Below, piece after piece: positions 1 to 9,432 of a stretch of 64,000 bases of DNA. This DNA is from an uncultured Bacteroidales bacterium. GTDB lineage: Bacteria; Bacteroidota; Bacteroidia; Bacteroidales; Muribaculaceae. Numbering within the stretch: position 1 is the stretch's first letter; every line of letters starts with the position of its first letter. The stretch spans positions 62,001 to 126,000 of the forward strand of contig UQMZ01000001.1 in assembly GCA_900542185.1 (NCBI GenBank). The letters are read 5' to 3'. The notes beneath the pieces are model-generated. The model saw nothing but the letters and a program-made list of their open reading frames with translations. It did no database searches and was not told the origin of the DNA. The position numbers and the translations under genes were made by a program.

Positions 1-773
1 TGTTACGGATGGAAGCAAAACGCAGCGAGTTCAATTACCAACTTGAGAAGGTGAACAATGGCCTTGAAATGTGCCGTATAAACCTTTGTAACATGATCGG
101 ACTGAATTTCAGTACAGAGATTATTCCCGCCGACACCACTATTAATGTAAACAGTACCGCACGTTATTCCTGTGGACCGGATCTGATTGCCAACAGACCC
201 GAATACAAACTCATGGAGAAACAGATAGCCATTTCGCAGGAACAGATCAAGATGGTAAGGGCGGACTATCTGCCCACGCTGGCTCTATCGGCAGGTTACT
301 TCTATTTCGGCAATATGAAGATGAAAGGCTTTGCCGATGACGGAATGGGGAATATGATTCCGTACACTCAAAAATTCAATGACGGTGCATTTTCGTTGAT
401 GCTGTCGCTGTCAGTTCCGATCTGGAACTGGGGTGAGGGACATAAGAAGGTGAAAAAGCAAAAACTTGCCGTTGAAAACGCGCGTCTCGGTCTGGAAAAG
501 AACAGCCGTCTGATGTCGATAGAACTAAGGAACGCCTATGATAACTTACGCACATCCGAAACGTTGATAACTACAGCCGAGGATGGAGAGCGCGCCGCTG
601 CCGAGGCGTTGCGGGTTATGTCCGACCGTTATGAGGTGGGGATGTGTACGCTTACTGATTTGCTTGAGGCACAATCGCAGTGGCATAACGCGCGGTCCAA
701 TGTCATCGAGGCCAAGACGCAGTTTAAAATCTACGAAACAGACTATCTTCACGCCGCCGGACTACTTGAATGA
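1..773 (+). CDS. TolC-family outer membrane efflux protein, 5'-truncated by the window edge
   Basis: The reading frame is open from base 3 with no convincing start, so the gene begins before the window; about 256 C-terminal residues are visible. The sequence has the alternating long helices and hydrophilic coiled-coil character of TolC-type proteins, for example the stretch near the end with LRVMSDRYEVGMCTLTDLLE followed by Q-x-x-W, a typical hairpin of the family where a helix returns from the periplasmic tip. TolC proteins form the outer membrane and periplasmic exit duct for RND or ABC pumps and type I secretion. The partner pump genes would lie upstream, outside the window. The gene ends just before a strong hairpin shared with the opposing gene. 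A second, unrelated TolC-type gene lies at 47880-49238. Confidence 0.88.
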   Translation, partial: LRMEAKRSEFNYQLEKVNNGLEMCRINLCNMIGLNFSTEIIPADTTINVNSTARYSCGPDLIANRPEYKLMEKQIAISQEQIKMVRADYLPTLALSAGYFYFGNMKMKGFADDGMGNMIPYTQKFNDGAFSLMLSLSVPIWNWGEGHKKVKKQKLAVENARLGLEKNSRLMSIELRNAYDNLRTSETLITTAEDGERAAAEALRVMSDRYEVGMCTLTDLLEAQSQWHNARSNVIEAKTQFKIYETDYLHAAGLLE

Positions 774-804
774 AGTAACCGATCCAAATCGCACAAACCC
801 CGAT

Positions 805-847
805 ACAACAAGCGGGCGCGTCTCCTCCAGACGCGCCCGCTTGTTGT
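805..847. terminator. Bidirectional intrinsic terminator
   Basis: A perfect 19-bp stem (805-823 with 829-847) closes a 5-base loop. The stem core is GC-rich and the outer arms are ACAACA/TGTTGT. It sits between two genes that converge on it, the TolC fragment ending at 773 and the minus-strand gene ending at 863, so it probably stops transcription from both sides. Confidence 0.85.
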
Positions 848-862
848 AGGTTTGGATGGGGA

Positions 863-1264
863 TCAGTCGAAGATGAGTTTGCCTTTGGTGTAGCCATAGT
901 TGGAGTCGACGATGAGGACGACTTCCTCGGAGAAGGAGACCCATTCGTGGCAGAAGCGGGTCTCGATACAGATGTCGCGCCCCCGGAACTGATAGTTCTT
1001 GTCGCGGATCTGATACAGATTGTCGCCGATCTTCTTTACATCGACAATATACTTACCTGAGTTAAGCCTGGTGGGCGTCAACAGATATTCCACCTCGATG
1101 ACTTTGTCATATCGGCCGATAGCTTTGGTGCCCGATTCCGGCTTTGTTACCTCATAAAAGTCTGCTATATCATAACTGCTTTCGGCTTGAGCCATTAATC
1201 CCGAAAACATAATTGCGAATACAACCCCAATTTTCCCAATATGTGTTTTTATCGACTGTGCCAT
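863..1264 (-). CDS. Small secreted protein of unknown function
   Basis: A 133-residue protein with a clear N-terminal signal peptide (basic start, hydrophobic core GVVFAIMFSGLMA, likely cleavage after the AQA at about residue 27). I do not recognise the mature part. It is rich in beta-strand-type sequence and contains two cysteines in the segment RDICIETRFCHEW that could form a disulphide bond, and it has several short Tyr/Asp-rich motifs. It is preceded by a -7-like element (CAAATATA on the top strand at 1298-1305, reading TATATTTG on the coding strand), which suggests transcription independent of the B12 operon. It is 145 bases downstream of that operon, with a hairpin between. No lipobox is present, so it is probably periplasmic or exported further. 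Confidence 0.6.
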   Translation of the reverse strand: MAQSIKTHIGKIGVVFAIMFSGLMAQAESSYDIADFYEVTKPESGTKAIGRYDKVIEVEYLLTPTRLNSGKYIVDVKKIGDNLYQIRDKNYQFRGRDICIETRFCHEWVSFSEEVVLIVDSNYGYTKGKLIFD

Positions 1265-1345
1265 AACTGAATGATTTTACGTTTTTCAATTCCTTTGCAA
1301 ATATAATACTTTTCAGACGTAGTTTATAGGTCTATATAAAAATAT

Positions 1346-1376
1346 GTTCCGCTGCGGAGTGATCCGCAGCGGGAAC
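1346..1376 (-). terminator. Hairpin after the last B12-operon gene
   Basis: The arms GTTCCGCTGCGGA and TCCGCAGCGGGAAC pair with a single bulged base around a GTGA loop. It lies just downstream (on the minus strand) of the propeller gene ending at 1409. The flanking 20 bases next to it (1378-1397) are identical to those beside the hairpin at 2905-2936, so this is a duplicated 3' element and not an isolated terminator. Confidence 0.7.
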
Positions 1377-1408
1377 CGCATACTAAGAAAGAAAAATATA
1401 CAATATGG

Positions 1409-2884
1409 TTAACGGACTATGATCTTGCGTGCTGAGGACTGAGTGCGCAGGATATATATACCGGGCGTGGACGGGCGTGAGCGGAGATGCATGCCGTCCA
1501 ATGTGTAATATTGTGCATCTTCAGTGTCGAAATGTCCGAATTCTGTGCCGTCTGACATTATGCCGTCGGGACTATATGAATCCTGTGCGTCGTTTTCAGG
1601 AAATACCGGCAGCGACGGAAACCAGTAGTTGGAGATCATGTCCACTTCCTTAACCGTCTGGCCGTCGGCGTCGGTGACCCGAAGCTTGTATGTCGGATTC
1701 TGGAAATTGTGGAACAGCGAGATGTACAGTCTGTCCGTGACGGGATGAACGCGCATGGAGCAGCCATAGATGCTCCAGCGGGTCTTGGAGTCCAGACCCT
1801 GTTCCTCGGCTTCCCGGTCAAGATCTATGATTTTTGAAAACTCGTTTTTGTCAATGTCATACTTGAATACCTTGGAACCGGAGAACCATGAGTTGGAACC
1901 TCCGTTCCAGTAAAGGACGTTGTTGCGTGCCGAGGCACAGAAACCATCGGGGGTCCAGGCATACCAGCTGTTTGACGGGGGATAGTAACCGTCAGGAACT
2001 TCGATTACGGTCTGTTCCAAAGTGACGGGGTCCACACGCATCAGGTAGGGGAGAGTGGCCCCGGTGCCCTGGATGTCGCGCGCAACGCTGACCCACACCG
2101 AGCCGTCCTTGGCCAACACGACGGAACCGATGCCGGGCATTTTCTTTTCCTTGCTGTTGTGCGGATGTTGAAAACCTCCGTTCCATGCGTTGCTGTTTGC
2201 GGGGTCAGGAAGGAGGTCGTATATAGGCTTTAGGGTCAGTACATCGGTCACTTTGTCGGTGAAGGGATCAACCACCAGCAGGCCCTCGGACTGATGGGCC
2301 ACGAACACACGGTTGGCTACGCGGACCATTGAGCCGCATTGACCATGATACAGGGATCCGGACGGGTCGGTATTGGGTTTGCCGTCAGAGCCGTTCGGAT
2401 TGGCCGTGCCTTCCACCATTCCTGTGACCGTGTAGTTGTCGGTATCGAATATCCACACACCGTTGCTGGTGGAGATGTAGAGCTTATGCTCGTCAATACC
2501 CAGGCAACCGCGACCGTCGCACTGATTGCCCGAAGGATCAATAAGGTCGCTCTGGAACAGACACTTCAGTGTACGGGCATCGGCCACAGTGATGCGACCG
2601 CCTTTCACGGATGCGCCGGGGTCCTTCTCCTGCTTGGCTATCAGATAGAACCTGCCTCGGTATATCTGGCCGTATTGGTTGGTGCAGCCAAGTTCCTTGC
2701 CGGGATTGGCTTGCTGGAACACCCGGTAGGTCCATTCCCAGTCGTCGGAGATCCAGTTTATGGTCGAGTTCTGATGTCCGTACCAGTCCTCGTTGACGAT
2801 AAAGACACCGTCACGATACTCGGTCGACTCTCCGAATGCCGACAATGACGCGGCGAACAATAGATATGTAAATATTTTTCTCAT
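1409..2884 (-). CDS. BtuG-like DUF5074 beta-propeller protein with T9SS-type sorting tail
   Basis: A 491-residue secreted protein. I start it at the ATG at 2884 because the signal peptide MRKIFTYLLFAASLSAFGES begins there; the longer frame to 2941 runs through the upstream hairpin. The mature part opens with DGVFIVNEDWYGH, matching the opening strand of the BtuG-like propeller in this operon (FYLVNEGNMG in btuG), and goes on with YncE/DUF5074-type blades to about residue 430. BtuG is a surface protein that binds cobalamin tightly. The last 60 residues end in TPGIYILRTQ...ARKIIVR, the pattern of type A sorting signals of the type IX secretion system, so the protein is probably exported to the surface that way and not as a lipoprotein. 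It is the last gene of the riboswitch-controlled operon. B12 binding is inferred from fold and context only. Confidence 0.75.
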   Translation of the reverse strand: MRKIFTYLLFAASLSAFGESTEYRDGVFIVNEDWYGHQNSTINWISDDWEWTYRVFQQANPGKELGCTNQYGQIYRGRFYLIAKQEKDPGASVKGGRITVADARTLKCLFQSDLIDPSGNQCDGRGCLGIDEHKLYISTSNGVWIFDTDNYTVTGMVEGTANPNGSDGKPNTDPSGSLYHGQCGSMVRVANRVFVAHQSEGLLVVDPFTDKVTDVLTLKPIYDLLPDPANSNAWNGGFQHPHNSKEKKMPGIGSVVLAKDGSVWVSVARDIQGTGATLPYLMRVDPVTLEQTVIEVPDGYYPPSNSWYAWTPDGFCASARNNVLYWNGGSNSWFSGSKVFKYDIDKNEFSKIIDLDREAEEQGLDSKTRWSIYGCSMRVHPVTDRLYISLFHNFQNPTYKLRVTDADGQTVKEVDMISNYWFPSLPVFPENDAQDSYSPDGIMSDGTEFGHFDTEDAQYYTLDGMHLRSRPSTPGIYILRTQSSARKIIVR

Positions 2885-2904
2885 TTTCTTTAAAATAAAA
2901 GGAT

Positions 2905-2936
2905 GTCCCCGCTGCAAATCACTTCGCAGCGGGGAC
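2905..2936 (-). terminator. Intercistronic hairpin before the last B12-operon gene
   Basis: A perfect 11-bp GC-rich stem (2905-2915 with 2926-2936) around a 10-base loop lies in the 74-base gap between the giant protein gene and the last propeller gene. It may be a partial terminator or an mRNA stabiliser that sets lower expression of the final gene. The sequence next to it at 2938-2957 repeats that at 1378-1397. Confidence 0.65.
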
Positions 2937-2958
2937 TGCATACTAAGAAAGAAAAATG

Positions 2959-5900
2959 TTATCGAACCATGAACTTGTAGGAGGTCTCTGCACCGCGAAG
3001 CACATACACGCCGGGCTTGAGGCTGAAGGCGGCGCGGAACTCGTCGGCGTCCGCTTCGAAGCGGGTCAGTTCCAGACCGGTAGTATCGAACAGTGAGAAC
3101 GATTCGCCGTTGTATCCCTTTATAAGCAGACGGCTGCCTACGAGTCGTATGGAGCGGGCTGTGCCTACGCCGTCAATTCCCGATGGATCGGGTTCGTCAG
3201 GCATGTTTTTCTCTACGGTAACAGGTATGGACAGCGTCACGGTGCGCCCGTTGGATATGGCATTTACCAATGCGGTGCCGTGCCCATAACCTGAAGGATT
3301 GATGGTCAGTCTTCCATTGTCCAGCGTCAGATTGAGTGTGATGTCGTCGCCATCAGCTTCGGTTTCGGCCTCGGGCAATGCGAACACGATTGCATGGTTG
3401 TTGTTGTCCGGGTCGTTGACCAGCTTGTACAGGTTCAGCGTCGTGGAAGCGTTGGGCATCGTGCTAAGCTTGTCCACACCCATAATCACACCGTTGAAGT
3501 CCTCGTTAAGACGGGCATCCTCCTTGTCGGGGAAGATGGGCATCGACTGGAACCAGTAGTAAGGCTCGAGGTCAATGGTCTTCTTGATCTGGCCTGTAGT
3601 AGCGTCCACGAAATGCGTCCAGTTGTAACGGTAGTGGCCGGAAGCCTTGTATTCGGTAGTCATGACGATGAGTTCGCCGGAGCGGTCGTCGTAACGCGAT
3701 GTTCCGTAAGTACCCTGGGCTACGTTCTTGTTATTACCGGGCAGTACAGGGTCATTGAGGTCGAAAACAGGCTTGAGGCCCGAGGGATCCGTACCAATCT
3801 CCCAGCAGTAGAATCGGCCTGCGCCGCCATTGGATACGCTGCTGCCGGGCGAGAACCACAACACGTTCTTGGTGTTGGTGCCGAAGAACTGAGTGGTGCG
3901 CCATGCGCCCCAGCCGCAGGATACTGTACCGATCGATTCGGGCATTACAACGCTGAGTTCAGTGTTTTCCTCTAATGTTTCGGGATCGATGCAGATGAAG
4001 CGCGACGACTTCTTGTCGTCGGTGAGCGAAGCTACCCATACATTGCCGTCGGCGCTCAGGGTCACGCTCTGCACGTTGGTGTCCTCGATGGTCTTCACCA
4101 CCTTGTCGGTGTTGACATCAATGATGAATACGCCTGTGGCCTGCTTGATTGCGAACACATGTGTGCCGGCATTGACCATGTCGCCGATCTGTCCGGCATA
4201 GAGGTTACCGCTGGCTCCTTCGCCGGTATCGCCGATCTTGCCCGTAACCTTAATCTGGTTCAGGTCGATGATGTAGATACCCTGGTGTGTCCCCATATAT
4301 ACCTTGTCGGGAGTGGCACCGGCGATGGCACGGCCGTCGCCGCTGCGGCCCTCGGATTCAAGCTTGATGTCGTCGATGCTGCCCAGACGCTTGAAGGTCT
4401 TGGCGTCGGCCACTACCAGGCGTCCGCCGCCGGGCAGCGGGTCGCCGCCGTCGCTGGCCTGCTTGGAGGCTATCAGCAGCTTGTCGTTCCAGATCACGCC
4501 GTACTGCGACGTGCAGCCGAATGACATGCCCGGATTCTCACGCTCGTAAACCTGATACATGATGTCCTTGTCCTTGGTGATGAAGTTCATGCCTCCGTTG
4601 GTATGGCCATACCATTCCTCGTTCAGGATTATTGTACCGTCCTGATATGTGTCGGGAGCTACGGGAGTACGGTCCTGATCCACTACCTTCACAGTATACT
4701 CGCGAGTGTAGTTCGATCCATCCTTTGCCTTGACGATGAGCTTGCATTCGCCTGCGTGATGGCCGCTCAGCTCGCCGAACTGTGTGCGGTTGTTGTCCTC
4801 GTCCCAGTAGTTCACCTTATAAATCGATGCTATGAGGTTCGCCTTGTCGGAGAAGTCGCCGGCGCCCTCGAGGGTGACGTCGAAGTCCCTGATGTCGGCA
4901 TCGGCGGGAGTGAATTTGCCGATAAGACCGATCAGATGCTTGGGATTCAGGGTGATTACATCTCCCTCCACGCCTTCGATGTCAATCTTCTGGATGGGTT
5001 TGCGCCATGCCACGTTAACATTGAAGTCAGCTTTGACCTCAGGATTGAAAGCGTATGTGGCCGAGATTACGGCCGAGCCTTCTTTGCGGGCGCATGTCAC
5101 TTTTCCGGTGTTGGCTACGGTGGCGATGCTGCGATCGCTTGTGGAGTACGTGAACTGTGTATAGGTGGCGTTGGCCGGTTCAATCACGAATTCAGGCTGG
5201 AACACTTCAGTGAAGTGAGCGTCATAACCGTTCTCGCCATAAGCATACGATATGGAGGTCACGGGAATCTCAGGAGCCGTCACAGCCACCTTGACGGGAT
5301 CAGTGTAGTCAAGATTTCCAGTCGAGATATTTGCGCGGACGCTGAGATAAGCGTCACCCACATTGTTGCCGAATGTCAGCTTTGCCTGAGTATTGCCCTT
5401 GGCCGGATCGGTCAGGGTAGCGCGTGATATGATCTTAGTGTCGGTCTTGCCGGTGGCGTCGAGATAACGCCAGCTGAGCGAACGCAGCGAATTGCCTGCG
5501 CCCACATTAAGAAGCACGGGCACGTAAGCCTCGTCGGCGATGGCGATCTTCATGCCTTCGGGAATCCAGGCGCCCACGGTCTCGGCATTCTCTATATATG
5601 TGAAATATTGGAAGGGCTCGGGCAGTGCGGCCGATGTGTAGTCAAGCAGCAGCAGGTCGTTGGCCTGTACCTTGTCGCATGCCGACAGCGTGTAACTGTA
5701 GTCCTCGCCACGGAATGCCTTCCATGTGGAGCCGTCGTCGTTCTGAGCCCAGTGGTCATAGGTCTGCTCGGGTGTAACGGTTTCGGCTGATTCAGCGGTG
5801 AAGACACCGTTCTGGCCCGTCAGAGCCGAGGAGCCGGTAAGGCCGATTACGTTATCGCCGTTCAGGTCGAAGCCGTATCCGATGAACTTGCCGGAATTCT

Positions 5901-8900
5901 TAAGCGCGTAGAAGCGGCGGTCGTTCCGTACAAGAGTCTCCATGACGGACTCCACGGAAGCTGGGGCCGTGAACCTGACTCCGGCAGTGATGTTCTCCAC
6001 ACCCTTGCCGTCGTTGAAGCGCATCACAACCTGCACATGATCCGGTCCGTCGCCATACCATACCTTCACTTCCTCGGGTATGCTTGCCGTGCCGCGGCTT
6101 ATGGGGAATTCGGGCGAAGTCAGTGATTTGCCGTCGGCGGTAACGGCTGTTATGGTAGCGTTGTATGCCACGCCCTTCTTCAGGTCGAGACCTTCGGCCA
6201 CGAGTTTGCCGTTACTTAACGTCAGGGTGGCTTCGGCGGCGTTGCCGGAGGCATCCTTATAATTGAGTGTCATGGCCGAAGTCTGGGCCACGGCCATGGA
6301 GTTGGCCTTTACGAACTGTGCGGGCAGACCCTCGGTGTCGCATTCGAATGAGAATGGAATGCGCAGCGTGGTGATTCCATGGTTCACGGTCGACTCGATG
6401 TCGTTGCCAGCCGTCAGCTTCGTGACGGAGGGAGACTCGATCTTGTTCTTCTTCCAATAGTTTGCAGCCTCGTATGCGCTCTTGCTGCCGGTTGGAACCC
6501 ACAGGGTCGAGGTGCCGCTATATCCGCTGGGGCTGAAAGTAGTGCTCTGGCACGAGATCGGCTTGGGATTGCAGATATAGAAGGTGATTCCGGTACAGTT
6601 CTGTGCAAGATAAGAGCCCATATAAGTCACGGAAGCGGGGATTGTCAGCTTGGTGACGCCGGTGGCCTTGATGAAATAACTGCCCAGATAAGTCACAGTC
6701 TCGGGAATTTCGATTTCAGTGATAGACTTATTGTCGGCGAAGGCATAGTTGCCGATACGTTTCAGACCGTCGTTAAGCTTGAAGCCGGAGATTGACGTGC
6801 ACTTGTCGAAGCAATAGTTGCCCACTTCGGTCAGAGTTGCGGGGAATGTCACGATGTTACCTTGTTCGTTAGCCTTGGCAGGGACCCCCGCGGGCTGTGA
6901 ACCTGAATACTTGATTTCGGCAAGTTTGGTGCAACCATTGAAAGCATATTGACCCAAAACCGTCACGTCGGGAGCCATCGTCACGCTTTTCAGCGAGGTG
7001 CAGCGGTCGAACAAGGAGTTCGGTATTTCCTTGATGGCGTCGGGTATTGTCATTGTCTCAAGCGAAGTACAGCTCTTGAATACTTCCGAGCCAAGCTTTG
7101 AAACGCCTGAGGGGATATCCATCCTAAGCTTTGAGCAGCCTGAGAATGCCGCAGCCTTGATTTCCGTGACGGTCTCGGGAATTGAGACGTTTTCCAGCGA
7201 AGAACAGCCGGAGAAGAAGCTGTTCGGAATGGCGGTGAGGCCGGCGGGCAGTTTCACTGTCTTTAAGGCGGAGTTGCTCTGGAATACATTGATTCCCAAT
7301 GTCTCCACGCCGTCGGGAATGGATATTTCGGTTAGCTTGCTACCATAGAAGCCGTAGTCGCTGATGGTCTTCAGCGTGGAGGGAAGAGTAACCGAAGCGA
7401 GGGCCGAGCAAGACATGAACGAGCGGACGCCGATCTTCTCGAACCCTTCGGGAAGCGAGGCGGTACTGATTTTGGTGTAAGCCAGCGCATAGTCGCCTAA
7501 TTCCTTGAGACTGGCAGGGAACTTGATTTCGGTCATGCCCGTACAATCGAAACAAACGGCTTTGCCTATGCCGGCGATTGCATCGGGCAGAGAAAGCTTG
7601 GTGATTTTCGATGCCTCGAAGAATGCGCTGTCGTTCACGGCAGTAATCTTGAATTCGATGTTCTGGTAATTCACCCGGTCGGGCACATTGATTTCGCCGG
7701 TATATGCGGCGTTGGCGGCCTTGAGTTTCGTACGGTCGGAGGGACCGTCTATAGGCATGTATGTGACGCAGGCGGTCTTGGCGCCGTCGGCCATCGAGGT
7801 AACGCGGTAAGAAATGCCGTTGGCCACGAAACGGTCGTTGATCTCGACGCTAAGCACGAATTCGGCGTAATTGGCGAAGTTGCTCCAGCCTGTGGCGGCC
7901 TTATAGGCATTGGAAAATCCTACAGGCACGCTCAGCGTGGCGGTCTGATAAGCGGTGGCGCTGAAAGTGTCGTCGGAGATGGAAATAGGAGACGTAGCCA
8001 CGCACTTAACGCTGACCAGGGCATCGCATCCGGCGAATGCCTTGGAATCAACGGCCTTAAGAGCCTTGGGAAGTTCCACGTTCTTGAGCTGTCGGCAATC
8101 GGCGAAGGCACCTTCGCCCACAGTCTCTACATGAGAGGGGATCGTCACGGTCTCGATGCCGGTGCCGGCGAACACTGAAGTCCCGAGGTTCTTGACGGGC
8201 GCGGGGTAGAACACGTCCTTGAAAGCAGCGCAACCCTTGAAGGCGGCGTCTCCCAGCTTGGTGATGTGGTCGAAACGGTCGGTGCCGGTCGAAACGGCTG
8301 GATTGGTGCCGTCCGTGACAGCGAGGGTGACGAGGGTGGAGCCTTCGAAGGCGCTCTTGCCGATGCTGACCACGCTCTTAGGCAGAGTGACCGACGTCAC
8401 CTGGCTTCCCTTGAAGGCCTCGTTGTCTATGGCGGTCACCTTGTAGGTGATGCCGTTGTCGGTGAAGTTGGCCGGTACGGTCACGACGCCGTTATATTGT
8501 GTGAGAGTCTCGCCCTCGATGTCGCGGGGCGCCACTACCGACACAGTCTTGTTCTGATAGTTCTTCAGCTCATAATAAATGCCGTTGACTTTGAATTCGG
8601 TCTTGGCTCCATCGGGAATGGGAGAGGGAGCGGCTTTGAATTTCTTCCAGTCGCTTGGCATCATGTTCAGCGAGAAGTTCCAGCCATCCCAGCTGCCGTT
8701 CTGCAGCACGCGGCCCGAAGCGCCCCAGCCAGAATAGCCGAACGAATCGGCCTGTCCTTCCTTGACCCAATAGCTCCAGTAACTGATGTACCAGCCCGCG
8801 CCCCAGAAGTCGTCGTTGTCGCGGGCCTTCCAGTTGTCGTAGTCATAGTCCGAGCTTCCACCTTGGCCGGGCACATAGCCGCGCGGATGAATGAACAGAC

Positions 8901-9432
8901 CGTTTTCAGACTCGTATACCTGATTGCCGTGGCCGGTGTCGATCAGTGCGATGTCTCCGTCGGCGTCACGGTCCCACCCGAAACCATTAATGGTGTAACC
9001 GCCGTTGGGGTCCGTAGGTGAGCTGACATTGGTGTACTGAATCAGGCCGTACAGTTGCGGATTGGCAGCCACGACCGCGCGAATCATGTCGGCGCCTGTG
9101 GCCTGGCCGTTCCAGCGATAGCCGAACACCAGTGCCGATGTCTCTTTCGAGTCATTCCATTGGATCACCAGTGCGGCCTGGTTCGAGCCTTCGCCGGCCC
9201 AGCTCTCGATCATGTCGAAAGTGAAATCGCCTTCAGGCACGGGGAGATCGCCGGGATCCTCCGGATAGTCGCTTTGTGCGGCAGCTTTCTGCATGTCAGT
9301 AGGTAATGTGGAGCGGTAATCCACACCCTGCACCGTCTTGGGCACTTTGTCGTACCGTAGCTTAGGCTCCAGAATGGTGGCGCCCAGCGTCAGCACGCAT
9401 AGTGCGACAAGCATTAGACACAGTTTTTTCAT
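2959..9432 (-). CDS. Giant multidomain surface protein: Trp/Gly domain, BspA-type LRRs, Ig-like domains, BtuG-like propeller, T9SS tail
   Basis: A 2157-residue exported protein in a B12-riboswitch operon. Order of parts: signal peptide (1-18); Trp/Gly-rich domain shared with the two upstream genes (about 70-265, containing WAGEGSNQAALVIQWND then FGYRWNG); about 30 BspA-like leucine-rich repeats of the LRR_5 type (about 285-1000, recurring units such as IGKSAFEGST and LPAGLTAIPNSFFSGCSSL); a second, diverged copy of the Trp/Gly domain (about 1119-1265); bacterial Ig-like (BIG2) domains (about 1390-1580); a DUF5074/BtuG-like propeller (about 1593-1975, opening DGTIILNEEWYGH); and a C-terminal type IX sorting-like domain ending PGVYVLRGAETSYKFMVR. 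The start overlaps the stop of the preceding gene by ATGA. LRRs of this type often bind other proteins or surfaces. Its combination with a B12-type propeller suggests a surface scaffold that captures cobamides or cobamide-protein complexes, which is inference. Confidence 0.8.
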   Translation of the reverse strand: MKKLCLMLVALCVLTLGATILEPKLRYDKVPKTVQGVDYRSTLPTDMQKAAAQSDYPEDPGDLPVPEGDFTFDMIESWAGEGSNQAALVIQWNDSKETSALVFGYRWNGQATGADMIRAVVAANPQLYGLIQYTNVSSPTDPNGGYTINGFGWDRDADGDIALIDTGHGNQVYESENGLFIHPRGYVPGQGGSSDYDYDNWKARDNDDFWGAGWYISYWSYWVKEGQADSFGYSGWGASGRVLQNGSWDGWNFSLNMMPSDWKKFKAAPSPIPDGAKTEFKVNGIYYELKNYQNKTVSVVAPRDIEGETLTQYNGVVTVPANFTDNGITYKVTAIDNEAFKGSQVTSVTLPKSVVSIGKSAFEGSTLVTLAVTDGTNPAVSTGTDRFDHITKLGDAAFKGCAAFKDVFYPAPVKNLGTSVFAGTGIETVTIPSHVETVGEGAFADCRQLKNVELPKALKAVDSKAFAGCDALVSVKCVATSPISISDDTFSATAYQTATLSVPVGFSNAYKAATGWSNFANYAEFVLSVEINDRFVANGISYRVTSMADGAKTACVTYMPIDGPSDRTKLKAANAAYTGEINVPDRVNYQNIEFKITAVNDSAFFEASKITKLSLPDAIAGIGKAVCFDCTGMTEIKFPASLKELGDYALAYTKISTASLPEGFEKIGVRSFMSCSALASVTLPSTLKTISDYGFYGSKLTEISIPDGVETLGINVFQSNSALKTVKLPAGLTAIPNSFFSGCSSLENVSIPETVTEIKAAAFSGCSKLRMDIPSGVSKLGSEVFKSCTSLETMTIPDAIKEIPNSLFDRCTSLKSVTMAPDVTVLGQYAFNGCTKLAEIKYSGSQPAGVPAKANEQGNIVTFPATLTEVGNYCFDKCTSISGFKLNDGLKRIGNYAFADNKSITEIEIPETVTYLGSYFIKATGVTKLTIPASVTYMGSYLAQNCTGITFYICNPKPISCQSTTFSPSGYSGTSTLWVPTGSKSAYEAANYWKKNKIESPSVTKLTAGNDIESTVNHGITTLRIPFSFECDTEGLPAQFVKANSMAVAQTSAMTLNYKDASGNAAEATLTLSNGKLVAEGLDLKKGVAYNATITAVTADGKSLTSPEFPISRGTASIPEEVKVWYGDGPDHVQVVMRFNDGKGVENITAGVRFTAPASVESVMETLVRNDRRFYALKNSGKFIGYGFDLNGDNVIGLTGSSALTGQNGVFTAESAETVTPEQTYDHWAQNDDGSTWKAFRGEDYSYTLSACDKVQANDLLLLDYTSAALPEPFQYFTYIENAETVGAWIPEGMKIAIADEAYVPVLLNVGAGNSLRSLSWRYLDATGKTDTKIISRATLTDPAKGNTQAKLTFGNNVGDAYLSVRANISTGNLDYTDPVKVAVTAPEIPVTSISYAYGENGYDAHFTEVFQPEFVIEPANATYTQFTYSTSDRSIATVANTGKVTCARKEGSAVISATYAFNPEVKADFNVNVAWRKPIQKIDIEGVEGDVITLNPKHLIGLIGKFTPADADIRDFDVTLEGAGDFSDKANLIASIYKVNYWDEDNNRTQFGELSGHHAGECKLIVKAKDGSNYTREYTVKVVDQDRTPVAPDTYQDGTIILNEEWYGHTNGGMNFITKDKDIMYQVYERENPGMSFGCTSQYGVIWNDKLLIASKQASDGGDPLPGGGRLVVADAKTFKRLGSIDDIKLESEGRSGDGRAIAGATPDKVYMGTHQGIYIIDLNQIKVTGKIGDTGEGASGNLYAGQIGDMVNAGTHVFAIKQATGVFIIDVNTDKVVKTIEDTNVQSVTLSADGNVWVASLTDDKKSSRFICIDPETLEENTELSVVMPESIGTVSCGWGAWRTTQFFGTNTKNVLWFSPGSSVSNGGAGRFYCWEIGTDPSGLKPVFDLNDPVLPGNNKNVAQGTYGTSRYDDRSGELIVMTTEYKASGHYRYNWTHFVDATTGQIKKTIDLEPYYWFQSMPIFPDKEDARLNEDFNGVIMGVDKLSTMPNASTTLNLYKLVNDPDNNNHAIVFALPEAETEADGDDITLNLTLDNGRLTINPSGYGHGTALVNAISNGRTVTLSIPVTVEKNMPDEPDPSGIDGVGTARSIRLVGSRLLIKGYNGESFSLFDTTGLELTRFEADADEFRAAFSLKPGVYVLRGAETSYKFMVR

